Assembly: GCA_025362495.1 (NCBI GenBank)
Contig: JANYGI010000017.1
Coordinates: forward strand, 1-33,799
Length of the DNA: 33,799 nucleotides
Reading direction: 5' to 3'
From: Byssovorax sp.
GTDB lineage: Bacteria > Myxococcota_A > Polyangia > Polyangiales > Polyangiaceae
Below are positions 26,584-33,799 of this stretch, one piece after another. Numbering within the stretch: the first letter of the stretch is position 1; each line of letters starts with the position of its first letter. Below the pieces are notes generated by a model. That model ran no database searches, was not told where the DNA came from, and worked only from the letters and a program-made list of their open reading frames with translations. The position numbers and the translations under genes are program-made.

Positions 26584-27810
26584 ATGTTCCTGGAAGCAAA
26601 CGCGGGCGCCGAGACCGTGGTGTCGAGCGCGAGCGGGCACAATTTCAAGGCCGCCGTCGCGGAGACGAAGGGACGGATCCTCGTCGTCGACGACGAGCCG
26701 GCGCTCCTCCGGGCCTACACCCGCGCGCTCACGCGCGATGGCTACGAGGCCCGGGGCGCGACCGACGGCGTCCGCGCCAAAGAGCTCCTCGCCGAGAGCC
26801 GCTTCGACGTGATCATCAGCGATGTTTGCATGCCGGGGATGGACGGCATCGAGCTGCTCCGCGCCGTCCGTCGCATCGACGTCGACGTCCCGGTGATCCT
26901 CGTCACCGGCGCGCCGACCTCGCGCGGCGCCGGCGAAGCGGTCGAGTCGGGGGCCCTCCTCTACCTGGTGAAACCCGTCGAGTTCCGGGCCCTGCTCCAG
27001 GTGGTCGAGCACGCGATTCGACTCCATCGCATCGCCCGCCTCAAGCGCGACGCCATGGCTCACCTCGGGGCGACCGACGGGATGGTCGGCGATCGAACGG
27101 GCCTCGAGGTCCGCTTCGAAAGCGCGCTGGCCTCGATCTGGATTGCCTATCAGCCCATCGTCAGCTGGAAGACCCGTGAGGTCTACGGCTACGAGGCGCT
27201 CCTCCGCAGCAACGAGCCGCTCCTCGCCACGCCCGGCGCGGTGATCGACGCGGCCGAGCGGCTCGGGCGCCTGCCCCAGCTCGGCCGGACGATCCGCGAG
27301 CGCGTGGCGTCGAGGATCGATGAGACGCCGGGAGACGCGGCGATCTTCGTCAACCTCCACCCGCACGACCTCGCCGACGAGACGCTCTTCGACCCGGATT
27401 CTCCGCTGTCGCGCGCGGCCTCGCGCGTGGTCCTCGAGATCACCGAGCGCGCGTCGCTCGAGGAGTTCAAGGACGTCACGACCCGGATCGCCGATCTGCG
27501 CGACCTCGGGTTCCGCATCGCCATCGACGATCTCGGGGCCGGCTACGCCGGGTTGACCTCGTTCGCGCAGCTCCAGCCCGAGGTGGTGAAGCTCGACATG
27601 TCGCTGGTGCGGGACGTCCACAAGGAGCCGGTCAAGCGCAAGCTCATCGCGGCGATGACCTCGCTCTGCAGCGAGATGGGGATGCTCGTCGTCGCCGAAG
27701 GGATCGAGTGCATCGAGGAGCGCGACACGCTGGTCGAGGCCGGCTGCGAGCTGATGCAAGGGTATCTGTTCGCGAAGCCGGGCCGCCCGTTCCCGGGCAT
27801 CAACTGGTGA
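26584..27810 (+). CDS. Response regulator with EAL c-di-GMP phosphodiesterase
   Basis: From ATG 26584 (AAGGAG four bases upstream) the product is 408 residues. A receiver domain lies at about 31-145 (RILVVDDEPALLRAYTR; phosphoacceptor Asp80 in IISDVCMPGMDG; Lys130). The EAL domain covers about 180-400. Its catalytic set is all present: YEALLR (Glu204), FVNLHP, LEITER, AIDDLGAGYAGL, VKLDMSL, VAEGIE and MQGYLFAKPG, so active hydrolysis of c-di-GMP to pGpG is expected. It should be switched by phosphorylation from a histidine kinase; the nearest kinase genes are at 23.2 and 31.4 kb, the pairing being unknown. A possible GTG start at 26560 lacks a comparable ribosome-binding site. Confidence 0.94.
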   Translation: MFLEANAGAETVVSSASGHNFKAAVAETKGRILVVDDEPALLRAYTRALTRDGYEARGATDGVRAKELLAESRFDVIISDVCMPGMDGIELLRAVRRIDVDVPVILVTGAPTSRGAGEAVESGALLYLVKPVEFRALLQVVEHAIRLHRIARLKRDAMAHLGATDGMVGDRTGLEVRFESALASIWIAYQPIVSWKTREVYGYEALLRSNEPLLATPGAVIDAAERLGRLPQLGRTIRERVASRIDETPGDAAIFVNLHPHDLADETLFDPDSPLSRAASRVVLEITERASLEEFKDVTTRIADLRDLGFRIAIDDLGAGYAGLTSFAQLQPEVVKLDMSLVRDVHKEPVKRKLIAAMTSLCSEMGMLVVAEGIECIEERDTLVEAGCELMQGYLFAKPGRPFPGINW

Positions 27811-28078
27811 TCCGCGAGGGAGCTCCATCGCGGGGCGGGTCTCCGCGCCCGCCACGTGGATTGTAGAGAGCACACCTGTCGAGAAGTCGGCTCCGAGAGC
27901 GAGCCAGGCGCCACCGAGTCCCCGCCATTCCGGCGGAGGAGAAGACCTCATTCGACACGGGTGACTCTGCAAGGGCCATGTGGCTGGCACGGAGGCCCGC
28001 CCCCGGTTCCGGGTGCCGGGTGCCGGGTCCAGCGGCCCTGGCGGGCGGTGCCTGGAGGACGCACAAGGACGCGACGAA

Positions 28079-28121
28079 GCGACGGTACGAGGGGAGTGCG
28101 CTCCCTCGTATCGTCGCTTTT
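28079..28121 (+). terminator. Rho-independent terminator-like hairpin
   Basis: The arms GCGACGGTACGAGGGG (28079-28094) and CCCTCGTATCGTCGC form a stem of about 15 pairs with two G-U wobbles and are followed by TTTT (28118-28121). This is a plausible terminator for plus-strand transcription. It lies about 270 bases after the EAL stop, leaving a long 3' tail or implying an unannotated transcript. Confidence 0.6.
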
Positions 28122-28174
28122 CGTCGTCAGTGTGGAGGATTGTTTCGCGTGATCTGGAACGTACCGAGCTGGCT

Positions 28175-28199
28175 CCCTGCGCTCATTGCGAGCGCAGGG
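28175..28199 (-). terminator. Perfect 10-bp hairpin after the sigma gene
   Basis: CCCTGCGCTC and GAGCGCAGGG form a perfect stem with a five-base loop, 13 bases downstream of the sigma factor stop. On the minus strand no T-run follows, so it may act as a 3' stabiliser or a bidirectional barrier rather than an intrinsic terminator. Confidence 0.4.
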
Positions 28200-28211
28200 G
28201 CCACGTCGGCT

Positions 28212-28994
28212 TCAAGCAGCGACCTTGCGAGTGCGGGCCACTTCGCGGCGGGGCACGCGGCGGGTGACGGGCGCGACCTCGATCGGCTCGGTGCGCGAGC
28301 AGTGAGCGCGCATCCGCTGGACGGCCTCGGCCTGGAGCTGGCAAACGCGCGACTCCGTCACGCCGAGGATGGTGCCGATATCGCGGAGCGTGCGCTCGTC
28401 GCCATAATAGAGCTCGATCACCTGACGCAGGCGGGGCGGCAGAGCCTCGATGGCGCGGCGGACCGAGAGCTTCGACTGCTCGCGCAGCAAGCGCTCGTCG
28501 GCGGGCGTCTCGTCGGGATCGCCGACCTGGAGAGCCGTCTCCCCGTTGGTCGGGGCGTCGAGGCTCACCGTCGGTCCGACGGCGGCGCGCGCCGAGTAGC
28601 TGCGGAAAGCCTCGAGCGAGAGGCCCATCTCCTGAGCAATCTCCACCTCGGAGGCCGCGCGACCGAGGCGGCTCTCCAGGGTGCGCCGCGCCGCCAAGGT
28701 GCGGTTGGCGTGGGCGCGGAGATCACGCGAGAGCGGATCCGAGGCGCGCAGCTCATCAATCATCGCGCCGCGGATGCGGAGCTCGGCGTACGAGCGGAAG
28801 TCGTCGCCGCGCGCCGGATCGAACCGGCGATAGGCTGTGATCAGGCCGACGACGCCGGCGCTGATCAGATCATCGATACAGACGTGGGACGGCAGCCGCT
28901 TGGCCAGACGATACGCGATGCGCCGGATCACCGGGATCATCTCGATCGCGAGCTCTTTGGGAAGCGGGCCGTTATCGCGGATTTCTTCGCACAT
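28212..28994 (-). CDS. FliA/WhiG-class sigma factor
   Basis: A 260-residue sigma-70 family factor of group 3 from ATG 28994 with CGGAGGA upstream. Region 2 is clear (IDDLISAGVVGLITAYRRFD, then FRSYAELRIRGAMIDELR, the FliA-type signature), region 3 spans ALSRDLRAHANRT to about residue 155, and region 4 contains LPPRLRQVIELYYGDERTLR and LGVTESRVCQLQAEAVQRMR with its helix-turn-helix. The C-terminal Arg/Lys-rich tail is longer than typical. FliA controls flagellar genes and WhiG sporulation in other bacteria. No flagellar gene is in this window, so a developmental or envelope regulon is possible. No anti-sigma gene (FlgM-like) is seen next to it. Confidence 0.92.
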   Translation of the reverse strand: MCEEIRDNGPLPKELAIEMIPVIRRIAYRLAKRLPSHVCIDDLISAGVVGLITAYRRFDPARGDDFRSYAELRIRGAMIDELRASDPLSRDLRAHANRTLAARRTLESRLGRAASEVEIAQEMGLSLEAFRSYSARAAVGPTVSLDAPTNGETALQVGDPDETPADERLLREQSKLSVRRAIEALPPRLRQVIELYYGDERTLRDIGTILGVTESRVCQLQAEAVQRMRAHCSRTEPIEVAPVTRRVPRREVARTRKVAA

Positions 28995-29412
28995 GATACA
29001 TCCTCCGACAGGAGCGCAGGGAGCGCGTCACCGTTCGGGAACTGGCTTTAGCAAGGAGGGGGCCAACCCCCGAGCATGCGCGAGACCCCATGATTTCAAG
29101 GATCTTGGCCCCGCGGGTCGCCCTGATCAGGGAATCGATTCCCCGATTGCGGGAACCATCTCCCGGCCCGGACGGGGAGCCGGCTCCCTCCCCTGCCCCG
29201 CCCCACCGCGAGTGCTCCGGATCGGGACGAGGCCGCGTCCCTGGCCCTTCAGGCGCGCTCCGCGAGCGCCGCGCGAGCCACCACCCCTCCTCGGCGACCG
29301 ACGTAGCGAGCGGCCCGGGAGGGGCCATTCGAGCGACGCGCGTTTCGAGCAGAGCTGGGGGAAAGGGCCAGGGAGAGGGGGCCTCGGGAGGTGGCCAGTC
29401 GAGGTCGCAGCT
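28995..29412. other. Upstream region of the sigma gene with a palindrome
   Basis: This 418-base interval separates the start of the sigma gene from the end of the NtrC-type gene; both are minus strand. It should contain the sigma gene's promoter. The clearest feature is a perfect 14-base palindrome, GGGAATCGATTCCC (29130-29143), a plausible operator. I see no convincing -24/-12 element and no coding sequence. Confidence 0.5.
29130..29143. promoter_or_regulatory. Perfect palindrome, possible operator
   Basis: GGGAATCGATTCCC reads identically on both strands and lies about 136 bases upstream of the sigma factor start, on the promoter side. It could be bound by a dimeric regulator. No other copy was noticed in the neighbouring promoter regions. 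Confidence 0.35.
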
Positions 29413-30840
29413 CTAATCGAGCCCGTACTTGCGAAGCTTCAACCTGAGCGTCTTCACATCCATCTTCACGATCTTCGCGAGCTGGACGAGCGAAAAGCGC
29501 CCCTCTTTGACCATCACTGTCAACAGCAGCTTCTCGACCTGCTCGGTCGAGACGTTGATCAGCGTCCTGAAGTCGAAGTCGGTCGCTTGGTCCGTCGAGA
29601 CCACCGCCTGCTTGCAGCGGTCGATCATCTCGTCGATGGAGATGGGCGACGACGCGGTCGAGGTCGGGCCGGACGAGAGCGAGACCGAGGGGGTCGACGG
29701 CGTGGGGCAGTCGACCACGTTCTCGGGGAGGTCTTCGAGCGCGATCAGATCGTCGGCGCTGACCACGGCGGAGCGGATGGCGTTCTCGAGCTCGCGCACG
29801 TTGCCGGGCCACGAGTACGCGTTGAGCCGCTCGAGCGCGCGGGGCGCGATCCCCCGCACGGAGAGGCCGAACTCGGCCGCGTAGCGCTGCACGAAATGGG
29901 CGGCGATGCGCTCGACGTCGCCGACGCGCTCGCGCAGCGGCGGCGGGCGGATCGTGAACCCGGCGAGGCGGTAGTAGAGATCGCTGCGGAACGTGCCCGC
30001 GGCCACGGCGTCGCGCAGGCCGGCGTTCGTCGCCGAGACGACGCGGATGTCGAGCTTGATCGTCTCGCGGCCGCCGACGCGCTCGAGCGTGCGCTCTTGC
30101 AGGACGCGGAGGAGCTTGGCCTGGTACGACGGCGTGAGGTTGCCGATCTCGTCGAGGAAGAGCGTGCCGCCGTCGGCCCGCTCGAAGTGGCCGATGCGAG
30201 CCGTCGTCGCGCCGGTGAACGAGCCCTTCTCGTGACCGAACAGCTCGCTCTCGATCAGGCTCTCCGAGAGGATCGAGCAGTCGACCGCGACGAACGGCGC
30301 GGAGGCCCGCTTGCTCGCGGCGTGGATGGCGCGAGCGAACAGCTCTTTGCCGGTGCCCGTCTCGCCTTCGAGGAGGATGTTGATGTCGGGGCGCGCGTAC
30401 TTGCGCACGATCGCCAGCGTGTCCTGGAACCGCGCCGACGCGCCGATCAGGGCAGGCCCCGTGGGCGCGACGCCCTCGCGCGGAGCGGTGAGCAGCGCGT
30501 CGATCGTCGTCTGGAGCTTGCGATCTTCGAAGGGCTTGGCGACGAAGTCGACGGCGCCGAGCTTGAAGGCGCGCACCGCGACGTCGATGCTCTGCTGGCC
30601 GGTCATGATCACCACGGGCACGCCGGGCACGGCGCGCAGCAGCAGCGGCAGCGCGTCGAGCCCGTCCATCCCGCCCATGTTCACGTCGAGCAGGATCAGA
30701 TCCGGGCGGCGCGCGGCGACGGCCACGAGCGCGGCCTCGGCCGACTCCGCTTGCTCGGACGTGTGCCCGAGCTCGCGCAGCACGCGCTCGACGATGCGGC
30801 GGATCGTGGACTCGTCGTCGACGATCAGCGCGTGAGCCAT
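29413..30840 (-). CDS. NtrC-class sigma-54 response regulator
   Basis: From ATG 30840 the protein is 475 residues. The receiver ([20 protein letters not shown]) has Asp52 and Lys102. The AAA+ domain has Walker A GETGTGKE at 159-166, Walker B FLDEIGN, and the sigma-54-contacting loop as GSFTGA (206-211) instead of the usual GAFTGA. R-finger and sensor regions follow ([40 protein letters not shown]). A Fis-type helix-turn-helix closes the protein ([20 protein letters not shown]). It should activate sigma-54 promoters when phosphorylated. The gene is divergent from a large hybrid kinase, a likely but unproven partner. Longer in-frame starts upstream have no homology and are rejected. Confidence 0.94.
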   Translation of the reverse strand: MAHALIVDDESTIRRIVERVLRELGHTSEQAESAEAALVAVAARRPDLILLDVNMGGMDGLDALPLLLRAVPGVPVVIMTGQQSIDVAVRAFKLGAVDFVAKPFEDRKLQTTIDALLTAPREGVAPTGPALIGASARFQDTLAIVRKYARPDINILLEGETGTGKELFARAIHAASKRASAPFVAVDCSILSESLIESELFGHEKGSFTGATTARIGHFERADGGTLFLDEIGNLTPSYQAKLLRVLQERTLERVGGRETIKLDIRVVSATNAGLRDAVAAGTFRSDLYYRLAGFTIRPPPLRERVGDVERIAAHFVQRYAAEFGLSVRGIAPRALERLNAYSWPGNVRELENAIRSAVVSADDLIALEDLPENVVDCPTPSTPSVSLSSGPTSTASSPISIDEMIDRCKQAVVSTDQATDFDFRTLINVSTEQVEKLLLTVMVKEGRFSLVQLAKIVKMDVKTLRLKLRKYGLD

Positions 30841-31415
30841 GGCAGTTCCCGGAGCACAGGTTCCTCTCCCGGGGTCGAGCGTAGAGAAGTGCTCACGCCC
30901 GGTCTCCTGGAATCGCGTCGGGGGCGGCCGAGGCCAACAAGTTCGAGCACATGCCGTCTGCCTCGTCCATCGTGAGAAGTGTTCATGACTTGAAGCGATT
31001 CGGTGCCGGCGGGAGGAGAAGAGACGGCACGACGGGGATAGTCGCAAGCAGAAAAGCGGGCGCACAAGGTGGGCGAGATCATGAGAGCGCGCGCCGCGAC
31101 AGGCGCCCATGGTGCCGGCGCCCACGAATCCAGCGCTCGTGACCCGTCGCGCCGGACGATCGCGCTGCGCGTGCCGACGAACATACCTCGCGTTGCGAGC
31201 CATTTGCACGGGCGTCGGCGCGCGAGCGGCGGCGGGTGCTAAAGTCGCGGCCTGGTCCGCCGAAGAGCGGGTGCGCGCCGGCTCGACCCGTCTGTATCGC
31301 GACGGGTTCGTTCCCGGCGACGCCGCTCTCCCGCAGAATCCAGGGCTCGTCGAGATCGGCTTTCACGCGACCGACGCCGAGCTCGACACCCCGCGTGCGG
31401 CCCCCGACCGCCCTG
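30841..31415. other. Divergent intergenic region, NtrC regulator and kinase
   Basis: This 575-base interval holds both outward promoters. I searched by eye for a sigma-54 TGGCAC-N5-TTGC element on both strands and found none convincing. Short open frames cross it but show no protein-like character. The kinase start could lie somewhat upstream of 31416, but its first residues already form a natural coiled coil. Confidence 0.45.
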
Positions 31416-33799
31416 ATGAACGAGCAACAAGGCCTCCTCGAGCAGAACGAATCGCTGCGCCGGCAGCTCGACGAGGCGCGGCGGACCATCGAGTCGCTCC
31501 GCGCGGGCGAGGGCGACGCGAGCGCTCGCGGGGCGGCGCCGGGCCCGGTCGCGCCGCGCGGGCCCGCGCAGGACGAGCGGCGCCGCGCGGAGCAGACCTC
31601 GGCCAGCATCTTTCGCCTCAGCCCCATCGCGATGTGCCTCACCTCCGGCCTCGAGGGGCGCTATGTCGACGCCAACGAGAGCTTCCTCCGCCTGTTCGGC
31701 TTCGAGCGCCCCGAGCTCGTCGGCCGCACCACCCTCGAGCTCGGCATCTGGGCTGATCCGGCCGACCGAGAGCGCATGACGGCAGAGCTGTCGACCCGCG
31801 ATCTGGTGACGGACTTCGAGGGCAGCGCGCGCACCAAGCAAGGCGAAGCGCGGCGCGTGCTCCTGTCCACCGAGCGCGTGGTGATCGACGGCAAGGACTG
31901 CTTCCTCAGCACCATCCTCGACATCACCGAGCAGAAGAACGCCCACGAGGCGCTCCTCGCCAGCGAGAAGAAGTATCGCCAGATCGTCGCCACCGCGCGG
32001 GAGGGGATCTGGGTCATCGACGAGTCGGGCCGGACCACCTTCGTCAATCCTGCTCTCGAAGCGATGCTCGGGTACGAGCGCGACGAGATGCTCGGCAAGA
32101 GCATCTTCGAGTTCATGGATACGGAGGATCGCCCCGCGGAGGACGCCCGCCGCAGCAATCGTCCTCACGGCAAAGGGCCGCGGCTCGACGTGCGCTACAA
32201 GCGCAAGGACGGCACCGAGGTCTGGGCGCTCGTGGTCTCGACCCCGCTCCGGGACGACGCCGGGGTGTACCAGGGCGCGCTGGCCATGGTCACCGACATC
32301 ACCGAGCGCAAGCGGGCCGAGACGCGGCTCGAAGAGTACGTGTCGCTCCTCATGGCCACCCTCGAGGCCAGCGCCGACGGCATCCTCGCCACCGATCGAA
32401 GCGGCAACGTGACGACGTACAACCAGAAGCTCGTCCAGCTCTTCGAGGCGCCGATCGACGTCCGCACCGGCCCCGTCGAGCGCGGGCTGGTCTTCATGGC
32501 CGAGCAGACGGCGAACCCGGAGGCCTATTTGCAGCGGGTGCGCGAGATCTACGCCCTCGTCGACCAGGAGAGCGAAGATACCCTCGCTCTCGCCGACGGG
32601 CGCACCTTCGAGCGGCGCTCGCAGCCGCAGTGGATCGCCGGGGCGTGCGTGGGGCGCGTGTGGCGCTTCCGGGACGTCACGCCGGAGCGAGAGCTGCAGT
32701 CGCGCCTGCTCGCGGCGGATCGGCTGGCCTCGATGGGCGCGCTCGCCGCCGGGGTGGCCCACGAGATCAACAATCCTCTGGCCTACGTGACTGCCAATCT
32801 CGGCTTCCTCGCCGACGAGCTCCCCGAGCTGGTGTCGGGGCTGACGGAGGCCCGCGCGGCCGAGGTGGCCGAGTGCCTGAACGACGCCCGCGAGGGCGCG
32901 GAGCGGGTGCGGCGGATCGTCCGCGATCTCAAGGTCTTCTCGCGCACCGACGACGTGGAGAGCGGGCCTGTCGATCTGGAGCGCGTGCTCGATTTCGCGG
33001 TGAACATGGCCGGGAACGAGATCCGCCACCGGGCGAAGCTCGTGCGGGACTATGGCAAGATACCGCTCGTCCGCGGCAACGAGGGGCGCTTCGGGCAGGT
33101 GTTCTTGAACCTGATCGTCAACGCTGCGCAGTCGATCCGCGAGGGCAACCAGGAGCGCAACGAGATCCGCATCGTGACGCGGACCGACGCCGGCGGCTCG
33201 GTCCGGGTCGAGGTCCACGACACCGGCTCGGGGATCCCGGCGAAGCTGCTCAAGCAGATCTTCGTCCCGTTCTTCACGACCAAGCCTATCGGCACCGGCA
33301 CCGGCCTCGGACTCTCGATCTGCCACAGCATCATCGAGTCGATGGGAGGGTCGATCGGCGTCGAGAGCGAGGTGGGCAAAGGCACCGTGGTCCGCGTCGT
33401 CCTCCGCCCCGCGACCCCGGAGGCGAGGCTCACGCCGACCCCGCCCGTGATCGAGCGCCAGGCCCACGTCCGCGGGCGGGTGCTGATCATCGACGACGAC
33501 GAGCTCGTGGGCGGCGCGCTCCGCCGGCTCCTCGGCCGCGAGCACGACGTGACGCTGGTGACGAGCGGGCGGGCGGCGTTCGATCACCTCGCGTCAGGCA
33601 CGCCCGTCGACGTGATCCTCTGCGATCTGATGATGCCCGAGATGACGGGAATGGATGTCCACGAAGAGATGATGCGCGTGGCGCCGCGCCGGGCCGAGAA
33701 GATGATCTTCCTGAGCGGCGGGGCGTTCACGGCGCGAGCACGGGAGTTCCTCGACCGCGTGCCGAACGAGCGTGTCGAGAAGCCTTTCGACTCGGCCGC
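31416..33799 (+). CDS. Multi-PAS hybrid histidine kinase, partial at right edge
   Basis: The frame opens at ATG 31416 and is still open at the window end (794 codons). It starts with a coiled coil (MNEQQGLLEQNESLRRQLDE). Three PAS domains follow at about 65-185 (IFRLSPIAMCLTSGLEGRYV), 185-305 (YRQIVATAREGIWVIDESGR) and 308-425 (LLMATLEASADGILATDRSG). The HisKA H-box is LAAGVAHEINNPLAYVTANL with His449. The ATPase domain has NLIVNAAQSI, HDTGSGIP, FVPFFTTKPIGTGTGLGLSI and GKGTVVRVVL. A receiver (RVLIIDDDELVGGALRRLL) has Asp737 in LCDLMMPEMTG and the Lys motif VEKPFD. There is no transmembrane helix. It is divergent from the NtrC-type regulator and may phosphorylate it, though its own receiver suggests a relay or autoregulation. 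Confidence 0.93.
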   Translation, partial: MNEQQGLLEQNESLRRQLDEARRTIESLRAGEGDASARGAAPGPVAPRGPAQDERRRAEQTSASIFRLSPIAMCLTSGLEGRYVDANESFLRLFGFERPELVGRTTLELGIWADPADRERMTAELSTRDLVTDFEGSARTKQGEARRVLLSTERVVIDGKDCFLSTILDITEQKNAHEALLASEKKYRQIVATAREGIWVIDESGRTTFVNPALEAMLGYERDEMLGKSIFEFMDTEDRPAEDARRSNRPHGKGPRLDVRYKRKDGTEVWALVVSTPLRDDAGVYQGALAMVTDITERKRAETRLEEYVSLLMATLEASADGILATDRSGNVTTYNQKLVQLFEAPIDVRTGPVERGLVFMAEQTANPEAYLQRVREIYALVDQESEDTLALADGRTFERRSQPQWIAGACVGRVWRFRDVTPERELQSRLLAADRLASMGALAAGVAHEINNPLAYVTANLGFLADELPELVSGLTEARAAEVAECLNDAREGAERVRRIVRDLKVFSRTDDVESGPVDLERVLDFAVNMAGNEIRHRAKLVRDYGKIPLVRGNEGRFGQVFLNLIVNAAQSIREGNQERNEIRIVTRTDAGGSVRVEVHDTGSGIPAKLLKQIFVPFFTTKPIGTGTGLGLSICHSIIESMGGSIGVESEVGKGTVVRVVLRPATPEARLTPTPPVIERQAHVRGRVLIIDDDELVGGALRRLLGREHDVTLVTSGRAAFDHLASGTPVDVILCDLMMPEMTGMDVHEEMMRVAPRRAEKMIFLSGGAFTARAREFLDRVPNERVEKPFDSA

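Larger units (their letters stand above)
27811..28211. other. Intergenic region between EAL and sigma factor genes
   Basis: The genes on either side are convergent, so no promoter is required. The interval holds three tandem 7-base units of CCGGGTG type (28009-28029) and two strong inverted repeats listed separately as terminators. I see no supported coding sequence. Confidence 0.5.

Noticed and set aside
28995-29060. A TAAAG-containing FliA-type promoter upstream of the sigma gene (autoregulation)
   Set aside because: The -35-like TAAAGCC is present but nothing resembling GCCGATAA lies at the right spacing.
31239-33587. A 782-codon minus-strand frame opposite the right-edge hybrid kinase
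   Set aside because: The plus strand carries all histidine kinase motifs in order; the antisense frame is a shadow.

Overview
The window is high-GC DNA (strong G/C at third codon positions, many long antisense open frames) that looks like a myxobacterium, most likely of the Sorangium/Polyangium side of Myxococcota. The basis is content rather than a marker gene: many lipoproteins with Gly/Ala/Ser/Pro-rich linkers, a choice-of-anchor Q beta-helix protein, a matrixin-type protease with a MYXO-CTERM-like tail, a Ser/Thr protein kinase fused to a cyclic-nucleotide-binding domain, a PilZ protein and several multi-PAS hybrid histidine kinases. I see no tRNA, rRNA, CRISPR array, transposase or phage gene. 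Genus-level assignment is not possible from this window. || Layout. 0.25-2.8 kb (minus): a DUF2007/zinc-ribbon membrane protein translationally coupled to a beta-helix lipoprotein. 2.9-5.4 kb (plus): a tightly overlapping four-gene operon, namely a membrane protein, a 70-residue DUF4266 lipoprotein ending in GGGCGCQ, a DUF3570 outer-membrane-type protein and a TlpA-like thioredoxin lipoprotein. 5.6-6.3 kb (plus): an unknown protein with a possible zinc site. 6.3-10.0 kb (minus): a MarR-controlled acyl-CoA operon (marR, BKACE/Kce-family enzyme, crotonase-family enzyme, acyl-CoA carboxylase beta subunit). 10.2-13.2 kb (plus): a beta-propeller di-haem cytochrome lipoprotein and a coupled unknown lipoprotein. 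13.25-15.2 kb (plus): a stand-alone cNMP-binding protein coupled to a kinase-cNMP-binding fusion. 15.2-19.9 kb (minus): a Cys-rich repeat lipoprotein, then a DUF444-SpoVR-TPR lipoprotein operon. 20.1-22.3 kb (minus): an unknown lipoprotein and a decayed tandem copy of it with a related leader. 22.3-23.2 kb: apparently gene-free. || 23.2-33.8 kb is a regulatory neighbourhood: a PAS-PAS hybrid histidine kinase, a PilZ protein, a secreted metalloprotease, a response regulator-EAL phosphodiesterase, a FliA/WhiG-class sigma factor, an NtrC-class sigma-54 activator and, divergent from it, a large PAS-rich hybrid kinase that runs off the right edge. It combines phosphorelay, c-di-GMP and alternative-sigma components, but whether they form one circuit is inference. 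|| Best candidates for something under-described: the DUF4266/DUF3570/thioredoxin cassette with its CxC-tailed mini-lipoprotein; the cNMP-binding protein plus kinase-cNMP-binding pair; the MarR/BKACE/crotonase/carboxylase pathway of unknown substrate; and the DUF444-SpoVR-TPR operon lacking PrkA next to it.
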